The notes: generated by a model not told the origin, from the sequence alone. 40,668 bases of DNA from an uncultured Bacteroidota bacterium (GCA_903835005.1 CAILLK010000024.1:1-40668); one strand, 5' to 3'. Positions 24,006 through 34,181 are shown, counted from the stretch's first letter. Translations and numbers: made by a program.

Positions 24006-26282
24006 CTAAAACGGATATCCGATTGCAATATTAAAAACAAGGTTATCCTTCCTCCAGGTGTTGTTGGCAAAATTGATTTCGTTGAAGACCCAGCCATTAT
24101 TTTGAGTTACCCAGGGTTCGTGGATGGGCATACCCAAATCAAGGCGCAGTATAAGAATTTTAAAGTCGAAACGAATGCCCAGGCCGGCATCGGCAGCAAG
24201 CTGTGTATAGAAACCGGAAGTGAAGGCACCACCGGGCAATAGAGGGTCGTTGTGATAGAGCCAGATATTGCCGGCATCCACAAACAAGCCTAACCCAATG
24301 AACTTATATAGGCGCTGGCGTAGTTCTATATTGCTCTCCAGCTTCAGATCACCGAGTGTTTCAATATAATCGGAAGTAGTACCAATATTATATGCATTAT
24401 AAGTGCCGGGCCCTACCAGCCTTGATGGAAACCCGCGAAGATCGCTGTTGCCACCTGCCCAGAATTCTTTAACATTGGGTAGTTCACCGGAGTTACCTAA
24501 GGGAATGCCAATTCCTGCCATTATACGATATGCAAGCGTAGTAGCAGGTGAGAAGCGCAGGTAATACCTGAAATCGGGTTGTAGTTTTATATACTGTGCG
24601 TAGGTACTGCCTAATAATGTTTTGGGATTATGCTCATAACTTGCATTTTCTGCCAATCCCAATGTATTACCGGCAAGGTCTATTAGCCCATCGAAGTAAA
24701 AGGAGTTTGTTTTTGGAATACCGCCCTGGGTGCTATATGTAAACTCATATGTGGGGCCTATGATCAGTCCGTTGAAGATAAGGTTGCCATATAGTTCATT
24801 AAGCCTTCCGGCGTTGCCGAGAGTATCTGTTTTTACATAGGTGATATTGATTGGATAAAGCTGATGTTCTATGTGCGTGCCCTGCTTCCAGTCATAACCA
24901 TAGGATGTGGTATATGAATTGATTCGAAGGAGATTTGACTCAGATTCATAACTGTATTTCAGCTTAATTACTGAGCGGGGCAGATTGCGGCTGCTGGTCG
25001 TCATATCAAAAAACGGAACTTCGAAACGGGGAAAGGTAAGATCGGCTTCTGCGCTCAGGTTGTAAATATCTGGCTGGCTTACAGGCCCGCTGAATTGTGC
25101 GTTAAATCCACCACCTATCTTTAGCAAAAGCATCTCCCCATCATTGAAAGTATTCCGGTTTTTCCAGCTTATGCTGCCATCAAGGCCTGCCCTGTTGTCA
25201 TTCTGTGTAAGAACACCTGCCTGAAAACTCAGCGATTTTTTTGGATAAGGGGTTAGATAATAATATACATCCAGCAATGAATCTCCGGATGGCTCAAATC
25301 GGCTTTTGACAAACTTAAAATCACCTATATTTACCAGCCTGCTAAGCGAAGCATTCTGATCATCTAAATTGTATACATCACCTTTTTCGAAGATCATCAT
25401 CTCTGAAAATAATTTGGGTTTGAAGGCCTTTGTGTTATCTATCACATAGTAATTATCAATTACCACTTTGTCAGATTTATCGGTGTCTTCTTTTGACCCG
25501 CGGAGTTTAAAATCCGGATAGATGAAGATATCATTTATGGTATACCTGGTTCTGGCCTCCTCAGTTATATCCTTCTCTTTGAGCTTTACATACAAATTCA
25601 CCTTATGGTTACCAATTGAGGTATCTGCAATAATTATGAGGTAATCGGGCCTGAAATAGAAATAACCTATTTCTTTCAGTTCCTGGTCTATTCTGTTCCT
25701 TTCAGCTTTTATAAGCTCCAGGTTATAAGGCACATCCTTTTTTAGCAGTGTTTTTGAAAAACTACTGTCAATAAACCGGCTTATCAGTGAAGTGTCTTTA
25801 TTGAAAATAGTTTTCTGAATTGTATATTGAGGACCTGTAAGGGCATCGAAAATTGCCGTTGATTTTTTTTGGTTGTCAACTTTGAGACTGGCAGATACTG
25901 AGGCATTAAAATAGCCCATATTCTGCATCAGGTTTACCATCAATTCTTTGTCGGTTGCAAGCCGCACAGCACTTGACAGTACAGGTGGCTCACCAAACTT
26001 ATTCCGTATCCAGCGCCTCAATCCTTTGATTTTCGGAGAAGATCCGGCTGCATTATACATAGTCAGTTTCAGTCGTACGCCCAACGTTTTGGAATTGGGC
26101 TTAGGCCTTACCTGAGCCAACAGGTTGCTTGCAAGAACCTTCCTGTCCTTCTTTTTCGCTTCCCGGTCGTCAATATGCACCTTGCTGCCTTTGAACAGAC
26201 TATCGCCGGCAGGCAGATGCCTGCTGTTGCTGCATGAAAACAGAAAAAGAAAAAGTAATAATACAGGTATTATTTTTAACAT
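24006..26282 (-). CDS. tamL: TamL: BamA/TamA-family outer membrane lipoprotein
   Basis: 758 aa from the ATG at 26282 (MLKIIPVLLLFLFLFSC), where the Cys in FLFSCSN fits a lipobox; three residues precede it in the longer reading. The N-terminal part (about 20-330) has POTRA-like segments (AVRLATDKELMVNLMQNMGYFNASVSASL; GPQYTIQKTIF), and the C-terminal part is a 16-strand-type barrel with FWAGGNSDLRGFPSRLVGPGTY, the RGF loop motif of Omp85 proteins, ending in IGYPF with a C-terminal aromatic. A lipidated TamA homologue next to TamB is known in Bacteroidota as TamL. It would insert or transport envelope components with TamB. It begins 21 nt after the tamB stop. Confidence 0.9.
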   Translation of the reverse strand: MLKIIPVLLLFLFLFSCSNSRHLPAGDSLFKGSKVHIDDREAKKKDRKVLASNLLAQVRPKPNSKTLGVRLKLTMYNAAGSSPKIKGLRRWIRNKFGEPPVLSSAVRLATDKELMVNLMQNMGYFNASVSASLKVDNQKKSTAIFDALTGPQYTIQKTIFNKDTSLISRFIDSSFSKTLLKKDVPYNLELIKAERNRIDQELKEIGYFYFRPDYLIIIADTSIGNHKVNLYVKLKEKDITEEARTRYTINDIFIYPDFKLRGSKEDTDKSDKVVIDNYYVIDNTKAFKPKLFSEMMIFEKGDVYNLDDQNASLSRLVNIGDFKFVKSRFEPSGDSLLDVYYYLTPYPKKSLSFQAGVLTQNDNRAGLDGSISWKNRNTFNDGEMLLLKIGGGFNAQFSGPVSQPDIYNLSAEADLTFPRFEVPFFDMTTSSRNLPRSVIKLKYSYESESNLLRINSYTTSYGYDWKQGTHIEHQLYPINITYVKTDTLGNAGRLNELYGNLIFNGLIIGPTYEFTYSTQGGIPKTNSFYFDGLIDLAGNTLGLAENASYEHNPKTLLGSTYAQYIKLQPDFRYYLRFSPATTLAYRIMAGIGIPLGNSGELPNVKEFWAGGNSDLRGFPSRLVGPGTYNAYNIGTTSDYIETLGDLKLESNIELRQRLYKFIGLGLFVDAGNIWLYHNDPLLPGGAFTSGFYTQLAADAGLGIRFDFKILILRLDLGMPIHEPWVTQNNGWVFNEINFANNTWRKDNLVFNIAIGYPF

Positions 26283-26303
26283 CGGTTGCATAGAGGTAAC
26301 TGA

Positions 26304-29300
26304 TCAGTTCATTACTTTTTTTGTATGTGTGCTATCTTCCTGTTCTTTCTTCTTTTTCTTAAATACTTCTTTGAAATGATTATAATTAAGATTGACAATA
26401 AAATTAAAACCCGTTTCCGTAACGAACCCCTCGAGCACACCTTCGTCATAAACTTTCCGGTAACCCCTTATTGAGTATTTGCCATCTTCACTTAATAAAT
26501 AATCAGCGGCGAGGTTGGTAGGTATTGCACTGTTCTGATTATTTGCGGTTTGCGGGCCCTGTAGTTCGAAATCGTTACCTATTGTCAGTTTCAGCCTGTT
26601 ATTAAGTAGTTGTTTCGATGCTGCCAGGTTAAGGTCTGTGCGTTGCTGCATATTGCCAGATGTGTAATCTTCAGTTTCTGCAAGATTGACTGAAAAATCG
26701 ACACCTTTTATGAGTTTTCCTGCTGCCTGGTTCAATTGTTCGCCGATAAATGTGCTGGCGCTCTGCAATGCTATAAATGACGGACTGTTGGCTGCACCCG
26801 AACTGAAAGGATCGTCGGACACAAATCTGTTGAGAATGAGCACTGCAAAAACCTGCTTATTGAGTTCGGACGTGTCGAGACGCACCTGGTTAAGCTTACC
26901 CTGTATCATTTCAACCAGGTCGGGTGATATAGGGTATACTTTATTTTCGGGCAGCACCACATCAAAAGTTATCAGCGGTTTCATCAGTTCACCATTCATA
27001 TGCAGGTCAACATGGAACGGTAGCTGCTGTTTGTAATAATTCAGTGTAGCATCTGTTATTTCCCTTTGCATCAGATCATATGGGGCAACCTGGGCTTCGT
27101 AGGATGCTGTTATGTCGAGGTTGGTACCGGTAACCGGGTCGCCGGCAAAAGTAATAATACTGCCATCTTTAATAATAAACTTCCGCTTGATAAAGTTATA
27201 GTTGAGCTGGTAGGATCCATCATGAATCTCATAGCTGCCGGCCAGGCTCATAGTGCCGCCGGGAGTTACGGTTGCATTTAAGGTTGCCTCGCCCTTTATG
27301 CTCAGAAAATCGCCCGATGCCTGATCTACGATAAGACTGAACTGAGCTGTTTTATCAACAGTAATATTGACATTGAAATCGGCACCCACTTTCATTTTGT
27401 GTTTCAGGGTATCCCTGGCTTTGGGCGTCAGGTAATTACCCCTTCCCGTATCTTTCATGTTTACAAATTCCACTATCCCTTTGCTTGCCTGTAGTTCAGG
27501 GGCGGTTTCGGGGTTCACAAAGGTTACATTAGTGCCTTTGAGTATTTTCATACTTCCTTCCACTGTGGGGGCGGTAGCGGTGCCTTTAATATCAAGATCG
27601 GCAGTAAGGAGCAGTTTTCCGTAAAAGGTTTTATTGTCTTTTGAAGTAGAGTTAAGCGCCCGCCAGCTTTTAGCTGCAACTTTCATATTAAGGCCAATAC
27701 TTGAAAAGTCGTTAGTACTAATGCTTCCGTTGAAAACCGCTTTGTTGTCAGCGCTGTCGTGAATAGTGAAATTACTAAATGTAAGGCCGGAAGGAGTAAA
27801 TTCAATTTTTTCGGAAGGCATTTTGAATTCTGCATTCAACTGGCTGACTGTTGTAACCAGTTTATCAGTTGTTAATTCACCTGTAATTACCGGGGCGGTC
27901 AGTGTTCCTTTGGCGTTTAATTTGCCCCGAAGGAAACCGCTGCTGTTCCGAATCTGGTTAAGCGCTATAGATTCGAAGCTATGCACTGCCAGAGCATTGA
28001 CATCGAGATTTAAATCAAAATCATTGCCGTTGCTTTGTTTTAGAAAATACGAACCATTTAAGGCCAGGTCATTACCCTGCCCCTGCAATGAAATTTTAGT
28101 GTCGAGTACATTATCCTGCTTGTTGCTGACTAGTATTTTCATATTACCCAAAGTATCATCGAGTATGGATAATTGCTGAATTCCCAGATCACCGTTTATT
28201 TTGAATTCCGGACTCATCTGATCTATGGTTAATGAACCCGCCAATACACCACCTGCCAGCAGTGTATCGCTATGGCTTATGGCATCAGTAATATCGGATA
28301 TCCGGAAACTGGCAATATCTATTTTGAGCGGGGCGTTAATCTTGGCCTCACTGCTGCCTGCTTTAATTGACTGACTATTCTTGCTGATCTGAAAATTCTG
28401 AACATAACAGCCTCCTTTTGAGAAAACAATTTTATTGGGTTGGGCAACATCCCATACTTTATAGTCCAGTTTAAGCCCGGGATTTAACCGGATTATCTGC
28501 GAGTCGGTTGCATTAAGTAGGGTAGCTGCCAGTGCAAAGCGTTCTTTTTTTGCTTCGTCAGACAAACTAATGCTGGCTGTAATGCTATCCTGATCCAGGT
28601 TGCCGTTAATGTTGGCATACCAGAGTTCCATACTGTTTTGTGTTATTTTATCTGCAGTTACTTTATAGGTAAATGCTGAGTCCGTTCCCTTTACAGCGAT
28701 CTGTGCATTGGTAATAGTGGTGGACCCATACACTATATCAGGTGCATTTAGTTTCAGTACCAGGTTATCGGGAGAAAGGAGGGCATCCATATGAATAGAA
28801 TCGAACGAGGTGAGCCCTGGTAATAAACCATGCAGCATGGGTTTATCGATGATATGGGCCTGAATATTGAGTCCATAATCAGCCGGCAGGCTGGTGGTGT
28901 TATCATTGTGTTTTTTCAATGCAGCAAAGCTGTTTTTGGCGCTGTCGGGTGATTGGAATTTATAGTGCCTGTTTATATGCTCCTGTAGGATGGGCCATAT
29001 TTTGGTGAGCGGTGTTTTCCCGGTTATAACGGCTTGCAAAATATCAATGTTGGCAACTATGTTCTGTCCGGTATCCTGGCTGGGGTGCGATGTGATATAC
29101 ATACTATCCAGGTAATACCGGCGGCTACCGGTATTAATAACCGGCTTCCAGCACACAAATGTTCCCTGCGGATAATCGGGGTTAAGGACAGGGAAATCGA
29201 AATGAATAATACCTCTTGCACGCAGATCTGAACTATATAACTTCAATGCCCTGAAGTCAATGCTGTCCAGCTTTACATCTCCTTTAGCGCTTGCATATTT

Positions 29301-31337
29301 CCCGCTAAAATCGGCTTGTGCGGTAAATTGCACCTGCAGGTTAGTATCCACCGAAAGAAAGTCAACTTTACCCTTTTGCTCCTGCACTTTGCCCGATAAT
29401 TTAATATCATGATACCTGTAACCCTTCACTTCTGCCGATGATATTGCACCATCTATATCAGCGGTCATTGTTTTAGTATCAAAGCCAGTACCCTTAGCGG
29501 TTATCGTTGCTGTTACTATGCCGAGCAGGGAATCTTTTTTGAGTATTTTCCCCAGGTTCAGCCCGGTGGCCCGCACTAATAAATCATATTGTTCCCGATT
29601 CTTTCCCGGCGATGTTGCCACCATCCCCTTTGCATAGGCCATTCCATCGCTGCTCATAAAGTACATCTCTGTTTTCACATCCTGCACGTTGCCTGCTAAC
29701 TGACCTATGGCTCCAAATCTATCGGGTAAGCGGACCATGGACTTAAAAGAGTCTGGGAGAAATGGAGATATATCATTTGCCGAAGATTGAAATTTAGCAA
29801 TATTCAGGTTATAGGAAAGCTTTTTGTATTCGGGCAGACAGCAAAGTTTCCCACTCATCATCAGCTCTGTATTTTTAAGCCCTGCGGCATAGAGGTGAGT
29901 TATAATCAGCTCATCGAGATGACCTGTGATATCAGCATCCAGTTTCAGCTGTTCGTTTTTCATTTTACTGAACTGTTCCTGCTTATCCAGTTCGGGCACA
30001 AAGACCAGCAAGTCTTTTATTCCAAGAGTACTGTTTTTAAGGTTAATATTGAGCTGCAGTAACTGCATATTCTTATAGAAGGTTGCCAGTGATGGGTAAT
30101 GCACTCCTAAATGATTTTGCAACAAAGTATATGGAGTCTGGAAATAAAGATTCTTCAGTTCGGCTCCCTGCTGATTATAATTGAAGGCTGTCCTGAATTC
30201 CTTTATATCAACACCCGATTTCTCCTTACCGGTAAAATGATTGACTATAGCCCTGGTAGTATCGCCATTGTAATAGAAATTATTGAGGTTTATAAAACCA
30301 TTTTTTAGGTTAAGATGAGAATAGTCAATACCGGCAGGCAAAGGAGCTGAATTGTTGTCGTCCAAAATAAAATTCAGGTTATTTCCGGCCACATCATTGG
30401 CTTTTACCTGCCAGCTAACTGAAGAATCCTGAACTGCAGTGCCACCATAAGATGGTAAATTGCGTTTACCTAAAGTCACGGAAATATCCGAATTATCAAC
30501 CTGGAGTTTTTTGACATCAATAAGGCTGTTTACCAAACCGAACCTGTTGAGGGCCAGTTGCACATTACCTGCATTCATGGCGAATCTGATCTTACTAAGG
30601 GAACTTTTAAAATCTACCCCAACCTGTTTCAGGTTTATGTTATCAGCCACAAGCTGAAAATCGGTTTTGGAGGTATCATCTGGCTTCTTAGGGAGCCAGG
30701 AACTATCCTGACTAATAGTGGTTTGCAACCCCTCAGCCGACATGTCTTTGATATGGAAGAACAATTTGGAGAAGTCGATTTTCTTTACATAAATATCTGA
30801 GTGGCTGAGATTGAGACCGAATAATATGCCACCTGCATGGTCATCGAAACGAAAGTGAATATCATCCAGCTTTATCCGGTCAATTTCCATTTTGAAGGAA
30901 GAAGCGGAAGTGTCTTTTGCCTTGCCGGCTGGAGACCGGCTGCTGAATGCCTGTATGATGTAGGAAAAGTTATAGCTGTTATCGGTTTGGTTTCTGTAAA
31001 TATGCGCATGTATACCAGAAAGCAAAATTTTCTGCAAAACAAGCTCTTTGTGAAATAGAGCCATCATGTTCAGGTCCAGCTTCACTTCACTTGCTGCCAG
31101 GAGGGTATCTTTTACCTGATCGAGCAACAAAACATCTTTGAGTACCACAAATTTCGGAAAACCGTAACCCAGATAACCTAAATGCACATCAGTTTTCAGT
31201 TTGGCCCGGAGATACGTTTCAGCTCTGGCTCTGACAAAATTTTGCCCCCAACGTGAATTCAGGAATACAAGAAAGCCCAGCACAAGAAACAGTATGCTGA
31301 AAAAAATATACAGTGTTATCTTTAAGCCCTTTCGCAT
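26304..31337 (-). CDS. tamB: TamB: translocation and assembly module protein (DUF490/AsmA-like)
   Basis: 1677 aa. A single N-terminal anchor helix, ITLYIFFSILFLVLGFLVFL (6-25), is followed by a very long beta-helical repeat protein of the AsmA/TamB kind (AEVKLDLNMMALFHKELVLQKI near 85-106) and the conserved C-terminal TamB domain, about 1350-1650. There, TVDKTAQFSLIVDQASGDF, ITPGG-like TVTPGGTMSLAGSYEI, VLPENKVYPISPDL and GADFSVNLAE-like GVDFSVNLAETEDYTSG can be seen. It probably spans the periplasm as a lipid-conducting bridge and works with TamL encoded just downstream. The length is larger than E. coli TamB (1259 aa) but usual for Bacteroidota. Probably one operon with tamL. Confidence 0.93.
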   Translation of the reverse strand: MRKGLKITLYIFFSILFLVLGFLVFLNSRWGQNFVRARAETYLRAKLKTDVHLGYLGYGFPKFVVLKDVLLLDQVKDTLLAASEVKLDLNMMALFHKELVLQKILLSGIHAHIYRNQTDNSYNFSYIIQAFSSRSPAGKAKDTSASSFKMEIDRIKLDDIHFRFDDHAGGILFGLNLSHSDIYVKKIDFSKLFFHIKDMSAEGLQTTISQDSSWLPKKPDDTSKTDFQLVADNINLKQVGVDFKSSLSKIRFAMNAGNVQLALNRFGLVNSLIDVKKLQVDNSDISVTLGKRNLPSYGGTAVQDSSVSWQVKANDVAGNNLNFILDDNNSAPLPAGIDYSHLNLKNGFINLNNFYYNGDTTRAIVNHFTGKEKSGVDIKEFRTAFNYNQQGAELKNLYFQTPYTLLQNHLGVHYPSLATFYKNMQLLQLNINLKNSTLGIKDLLVFVPELDKQEQFSKMKNEQLKLDADITGHLDELIITHLYAAGLKNTELMMSGKLCCLPEYKKLSYNLNIAKFQSSANDISPFLPDSFKSMVRLPDRFGAIGQLAGNVQDVKTEMYFMSSDGMAYAKGMVATSPGKNREQYDLLVRATGLNLGKILKKDSLLGIVTATITAKGTGFDTKTMTADIDGAISSAEVKGYRYHDIKLSGKVQEQKGKVDFLSVDTNLQVQFTAQADFSGKYASAKGDVKLDSIDFRALKLYSSDLRARGIIHFDFPVLNPDYPQGTFVCWKPVINTGSRRYYLDSMYITSHPSQDTGQNIVANIDILQAVITGKTPLTKIWPILQEHINRHYKFQSPDSAKNSFAALKKHNDNTTSLPADYGLNIQAHIIDKPMLHGLLPGLTSFDSIHMDALLSPDNLVLKLNAPDIVYGSTTITNAQIAVKGTDSAFTYKVTADKITQNSMELWYANINGNLDQDSITASISLSDEAKKERFALAATLLNATDSQIIRLNPGLKLDYKVWDVAQPNKIVFSKGGCYVQNFQISKNSQSIKAGSSEAKINAPLKIDIASFRISDITDAISHSDTLLAGGVLAGSLTIDQMSPEFKINGDLGIQQLSILDDTLGNMKILVSNKQDNVLDTKISLQGQGNDLALNGSYFLKQSNGNDFDLNLDVNALAVHSFESIALNQIRNSSGFLRGKLNAKGTLTAPVITGELTTDKLVTTVSQLNAEFKMPSEKIEFTPSGLTFSNFTIHDSADNKAVFNGSISTNDFSSIGLNMKVAAKSWRALNSTSKDNKTFYGKLLLTADLDIKGTATAPTVEGSMKILKGTNVTFVNPETAPELQASKGIVEFVNMKDTGRGNYLTPKARDTLKHKMKVGADFNVNITVDKTAQFSLIVDQASGDFLSIKGEATLNATVTPGGTMSLAGSYEIHDGSYQLNYNFIKRKFIIKDGSIITFAGDPVTGTNLDITASYEAQVAPYDLMQREITDATLNYYKQQLPFHVDLHMNGELMKPLITFDVVLPENKVYPISPDLVEMIQGKLNQVRLDTSELNKQVFAVLILNRFVSDDPFSSGAANSPSFIALQSASTFIGEQLNQAAGKLIKGVDFSVNLAETEDYTSGNMQQRTDLNLAASKQLLNNRLKLTIGNDFELQGPQTANNQNSAIPTNLAADYLLSEDGKYSIRGYRKVYDEGVLEGFVTETGFNFIVNLNYNHFKEVFKKKKKEQEDSTHTKKVMN

Positions 31338-31558
31338 TAACCTTATAGCTTAGAGAAATTGTGCTGTTTTCCGTTTACCCAAATAATATAATTTGCTTAG
31401 TGAAGTTACGTAACAAAGCAGCAAATAGTGATAAAGAATTCACAATATTTGGGTGATTTGCAATCTTATAATTTAATAATACCGGCATATTTTAATAAGA
31501 GATTCTATTCTAAAACAACAGATTAAGTGATTGGCTATTTTCGATAGTGTGACTCAAC

Positions 31559-31870
31559 CTATAATTCATATTCCCTTTCCACTTTGCATATCCGGGTTTT
31601 GTAGTGGGTATACCAAAATTCCTTCCCATGGCGCTGCGCTTCCAGATGCTCCAAATTGTTTTTCCAGTTCTTTATTGCTTCCAGCGAATCCCAATAAGAA
31701 ACACTTACACCTAATTCTTCTCTTACAGACTCCATTCCCAGGTATCCGGGCTGTTTGGAGGCTAGCTCATCCATTTTATGCGCCATTGCAGCATAGCCAT
31801 TGTCGCCATCGCTGCGCAATGATGTGAATATTACGGCGTAGTAAGGCGGTGGTGGTGTTTTTGCGATCAT
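31559..31870 (-). CDS. Antibiotic biosynthesis monooxygenase (ABM) domain protein
   Basis: 103 aa, single ABM/dimeric alpha-beta barrel domain. YYAVIFTSLRSDGDNGYAAMAHKMDELASKQPGYLGMESVREELGVSVSYWDSLEAIKNW follows the family layout: beta strand, Met/Ala-rich helix, PGYLGMES, then SYWDSLEAIKNWK (about 57-70) and the closing HxGKEFWYTHYKTRICKVER. This subgroup resembles the B. subtilis YqjZ type, whose job is unknown, and the name does not imply antibiotic synthesis. It follows folP by 25 nt and could be co-transcribed. A 221-nt gap then separates it from tamB, with no gene seen. Confidence 0.82.
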   Translation of the reverse strand: MIAKTPPPPYYAVIFTSLRSDGDNGYAAMAHKMDELASKQPGYLGMESVREELGVSVSYWDSLEAIKNWKNNLEHLEAQRHGKEFWYTHYKTRICKVEREYEL

Positions 31871-31895
31871 ATATCAAATTTACAGTCAAAAATCT

Positions 31896-32729
31896 TTAAT
31901 AATTATACAGGTAAGCAGCAAGCTTTATTACCTCCATAGCTTCTTTTACATCATGTACCCTCAGTATATTGGCTCCCTGTTGCAGGGCTACCATATTCAG
32001 CGCGGTAGTGCCATTGAGTGCATGTTCCGGGTTCACTTTTAGCGGTTTGCAGATCATGGATTTACGGGAGAGGCCTGCTAGTATAGGCCGGCCCAGTTGT
32101 TTAAATTCATGCAGCGATCCCAACAGACTAAAATTATGCTCGACAGTTTTTCCAAAACCGAAACCCGGATCAATGATAACCTCTGCTATGCCTATATGTT
32201 CACATACCTTACAAACCCCCTCCAGATAACCATAAACCTCTTTTACCACATCTCTATATTCGGGCGACAGTTGCATTGTTTTGGGTGTTCCCTGCATATG
32301 CATTGCGATATAAGGCACTTTGAGGCGGGCGGCAGTATGCAGCATTTCCTTATCAAACCGGCCACTGCTTATATCATTGATGATCGATACGCCTGCCCGC
32401 ACAGCGGCGTCTGCCACTGCTGCATTGTAGGTATCAATAGATAACCATTTATCCGGGAAATGTTTTACCAACACCTCAATGACAGGTATTACCCTCTTCA
32501 ATTCTTCTTCAGTAGAGATGAGTTCCTGACCCGGTTTTGTACTTGCCCCCCCTATATCCAGTATGGATGCCCCGTCTTTTAACATTTTTTCAGCATTTCG
32601 GAGTAGGGAATCTACATCGCTCGATTGTCCTTTATTGTAGAAACTATCCGGCGTGGCGTTGAGAATTCCCATTACAACGGGTTGAGTGAGATCGAGAGAC
32701 CGGGAATGGCTGTGCAGTGCTATTGGCAA
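31896..32729 (-). CDS. folP: Dihydropteroate synthase
   Basis: 277 aa. It joins p-aminobenzoate and 6-hydroxymethyl-dihydropterin pyrophosphate in folate synthesis and is the sulfonamide target. Motifs: VVMGILNATPDSFYNKG (18-34), DGASILDIGGASTKPG (51-66), LSIDTYNAAVADAAV (about 95-109), INDISSG (about 116-122), IDPGFGFGKTVEHN (about 186-199) and AGLSRKSMI (about 218-226). The start is TTG at 32729: two in-frame stops lie just upstream and the first in-frame ATG is inside the conserved core, so TTG is the only sensible start. Divergent from the BT_3928-family gene, an arrangement I recall in other Bacteroidota. Confidence 0.96.
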   Translation of the reverse strand: MPIALHSHSRSLDLTQPVVMGILNATPDSFYNKGQSSDVDSLLRNAEKMLKDGASILDIGGASTKPGQELISTEEELKRVIPVIEVLVKHFPDKWLSIDTYNAAVADAAVRAGVSIINDISSGRFDKEMLHTAARLKVPYIAMHMQGTPKTMQLSPEYRDVVKEVYGYLEGVCKVCEHIGIAEVIIDPGFGFGKTVEHNFSLLGSLHEFKQLGRPILAGLSRKSMICKPLKVNPEHALNGTTALNMVALQQGANILRVHDVKEAMEVIKLAAYLYNY

Positions 32730-32772
32730 ATTTTATTATTTGTGAATGAACCTTTATAATTGTTTGGGTAAC

Positions 32773-32803
32773 TTTGCTTTTTCTCCGGCTTATAGTAAGT
32801 TTG
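32773..32803 (+). promoter_or_regulatory. Consensus promoter of the BT_3928-family gene
   Basis: TTTG (32773-32776), 19-nt spacer, TAAGTTTG (32796-32803): the best match to the Bacteroidota TTTG / TAnnTTTG promoter in the window. The ATG is at 32884, leaving a leader of about 75 nt. Confidence 0.72.
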
Positions 32804-32883
32804 AAGGGTAAAGTTACCGCAAATAGAATTTTGTTTTACTGATATATTATTTTACTTTTTAACTATTTAACTGATCTAAAAAC

Positions 32884-34014
32884 ATGAAGTATTTTCTTTG
32901 GTTACTCAGAATCGTTGTTGGTGTTTTATTTATTTTCTCAGGTGTGGTTAAGGCCAACGACCCGATGGGCCTTGTTTATAAAATGGATGAGTTTTTCCAG
33001 GCGCTTAATATGACCTTTATGAGCCACTGGTCATTTATCTTCTCCCTGGGCATGATTGCTTTTGAGATTGTGTGCGGGGTTGCGGTATTAATCGGTTATT
33101 CATTCCGGTTATTCTCCATTTTACTCGTTTTACTCAATCTCTTTTTCACTTTCATTACAGGTTATGCCCTGTTTACCGGAAAGGTAAAGGAGTGCGGCTG
33201 CTTCGGCGCCTGCATCAAAATATCAAGCGATGCCACTTTCTATAAGGACATCGCATTGACGGTACTATCGCTGATTCTCTACTTCTACCGCGCCAGGATC
33301 AGCGGGCTGTTTAACCGGCATGTCAATACTGCTATTATTATTCTTGCTGTCGTTTTCTCCGCCGGTATACAGTGGTGGGACCTGGAGCATCTGCCTTTCC
33401 ATGATTGTATGCCTTATAAAGCCGGCTATAACCTTTGGGAGAAAATGCAGGCTGGTCCTGATTACAAACCCGCTGTTATCACTTCCATTTTCATTTATGA
33501 GAAGAACGGTGAGAAGAAAGAATTCACCGCCGATAATTATCCATGGCAGGATTCTACCTGGAAGTTTGTAGACCGTAAAGACAAGATAGTAAGTGAAGCT
33601 ACAGGCGAACCTGAAATTCATGATTTCATATTGCTCGACAGCAATAAAACTGATCAGACCCAGGCTATTCTTACTGCCAAGGGCTATGCCATGTTCTGGC
33701 TGGTGCGCCAGTTCGATAAAGCAGATATGAGTAATGTAGACAGGCTGCAAAAGCTGGCTGCGAAGGCAAAAGAACTGCATATACCGTTTTATGCACTCTG
33801 CTCTGCTGATTATGAAAGCTCTATGGAGTTCCTAAAAAAACAAGGACTTACTGATATGACTTTTATGTCGCTCGACTATACTGCCAGCAAGACGGCGATG
33901 CGCTCTAACCCCGGCCTGATGCTGCTTCATGACGGTGTGGTAATGAACAAATGGAGTTACCGCGACTACCCGTCTGAAATGACTCTGACCAACGGATTGA
34001 TGGATCTGAAATAG
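32884..34014 (+). CDS. BT_3928-family DoxX/MauE-like membrane protein
   Basis: 376 aa. The N-terminal domain is a four-helix DoxX/MauE-like unit (residues 5-130), starting LWLLRIVVGVLFIFSGVVKANDPMGL and containing the cysteine motif CGCFGAC at 104-110. The rest (about 140-376) has another helix (VNTAIIILAVVFSAGIQWW) and a soluble thioredoxin-like or periplasmic part with CSADYESS. The MauE group is linked to disulfide exchange, and the cysteines here suggest redox relay across the membrane (inference). The family name comes from Bacteroides BT_3928. It often lies next to folP in this phylum, as here. Confidence 0.8.
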   Translation: MKYFLWLLRIVVGVLFIFSGVVKANDPMGLVYKMDEFFQALNMTFMSHWSFIFSLGMIAFEIVCGVAVLIGYSFRLFSILLVLLNLFFTFITGYALFTGKVKECGCFGACIKISSDATFYKDIALTVLSLILYFYRARISGLFNRHVNTAIIILAVVFSAGIQWWDLEHLPFHDCMPYKAGYNLWEKMQAGPDYKPAVITSIFIYEKNGEKKEFTADNYPWQDSTWKFVDRKDKIVSEATGEPEIHDFILLDSNKTDQTQAILTAKGYAMFWLVRQFDKADMSNVDRLQKLAAKAKELHIPFYALCSADYESSMEFLKKQGLTDMTFMSLDYTASKTAMRSNPGLMLLHDGVVMNKWSYRDYPSEMTLTNGLMDLK

Positions 34015-34041
34015 GTTTTAGCTTTAACAATCAATATTAAA

Positions 34042-34065
34042 AGCCCACGGTTCCGGCCGTGGGTT
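34042..34065 (+). terminator. Terminator after the BT_3928-family gene
   Basis: CCCACGG (34044-34050) and CCGTGGG (34057-34063) with loop TTCCGG, preceded by an A-rich stretch and followed by TTTGTTGTG. Confidence 0.65.
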
Positions 34066-34122
34066 TGTTGTGATTAACCTGATTATTACCCTACATGCTT
34101 TAGTCTAATTACCCTGTATTTA

Positions 34123-34181
34123 AACCGTTGAAACGGTTCAATCAGTTGGCTTATATATTTACCCACGGTTGAAACCGTGGG
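34123..34181. repeat. REP-like pair of hairpins
   Basis: AACCGTT (34123-34129) with AACGGTT (34132-34138), and CCCACGGTT (34162-34170) with AACCGTGGG (34173-34181), each with a 2-nt GA loop, separated by 23 nt. The second shares CCCACGG with the terminator at 34044. This paired form, with TTGAAACCGTGGGCTA, is a common scattered repeat in Bacteroidota. The rest of the 34015-34298 gap holds no gene. Confidence 0.72.

Noticed and set aside
28554-28564. TTCGTCAGACA in tamB, similar to the DUF1016 palindrome arm
   Set aside because: Only 11 bases match one arm with no partner arm; it encodes LSDEA in a normal TamB context and is chance.
31559-31870. Antibiotic biosynthesis cluster suggested by the ABM domain
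   Set aside because: A single ABM-domain gene beside folP, with no biosynthetic genes around; the domain name alone is not evidence.
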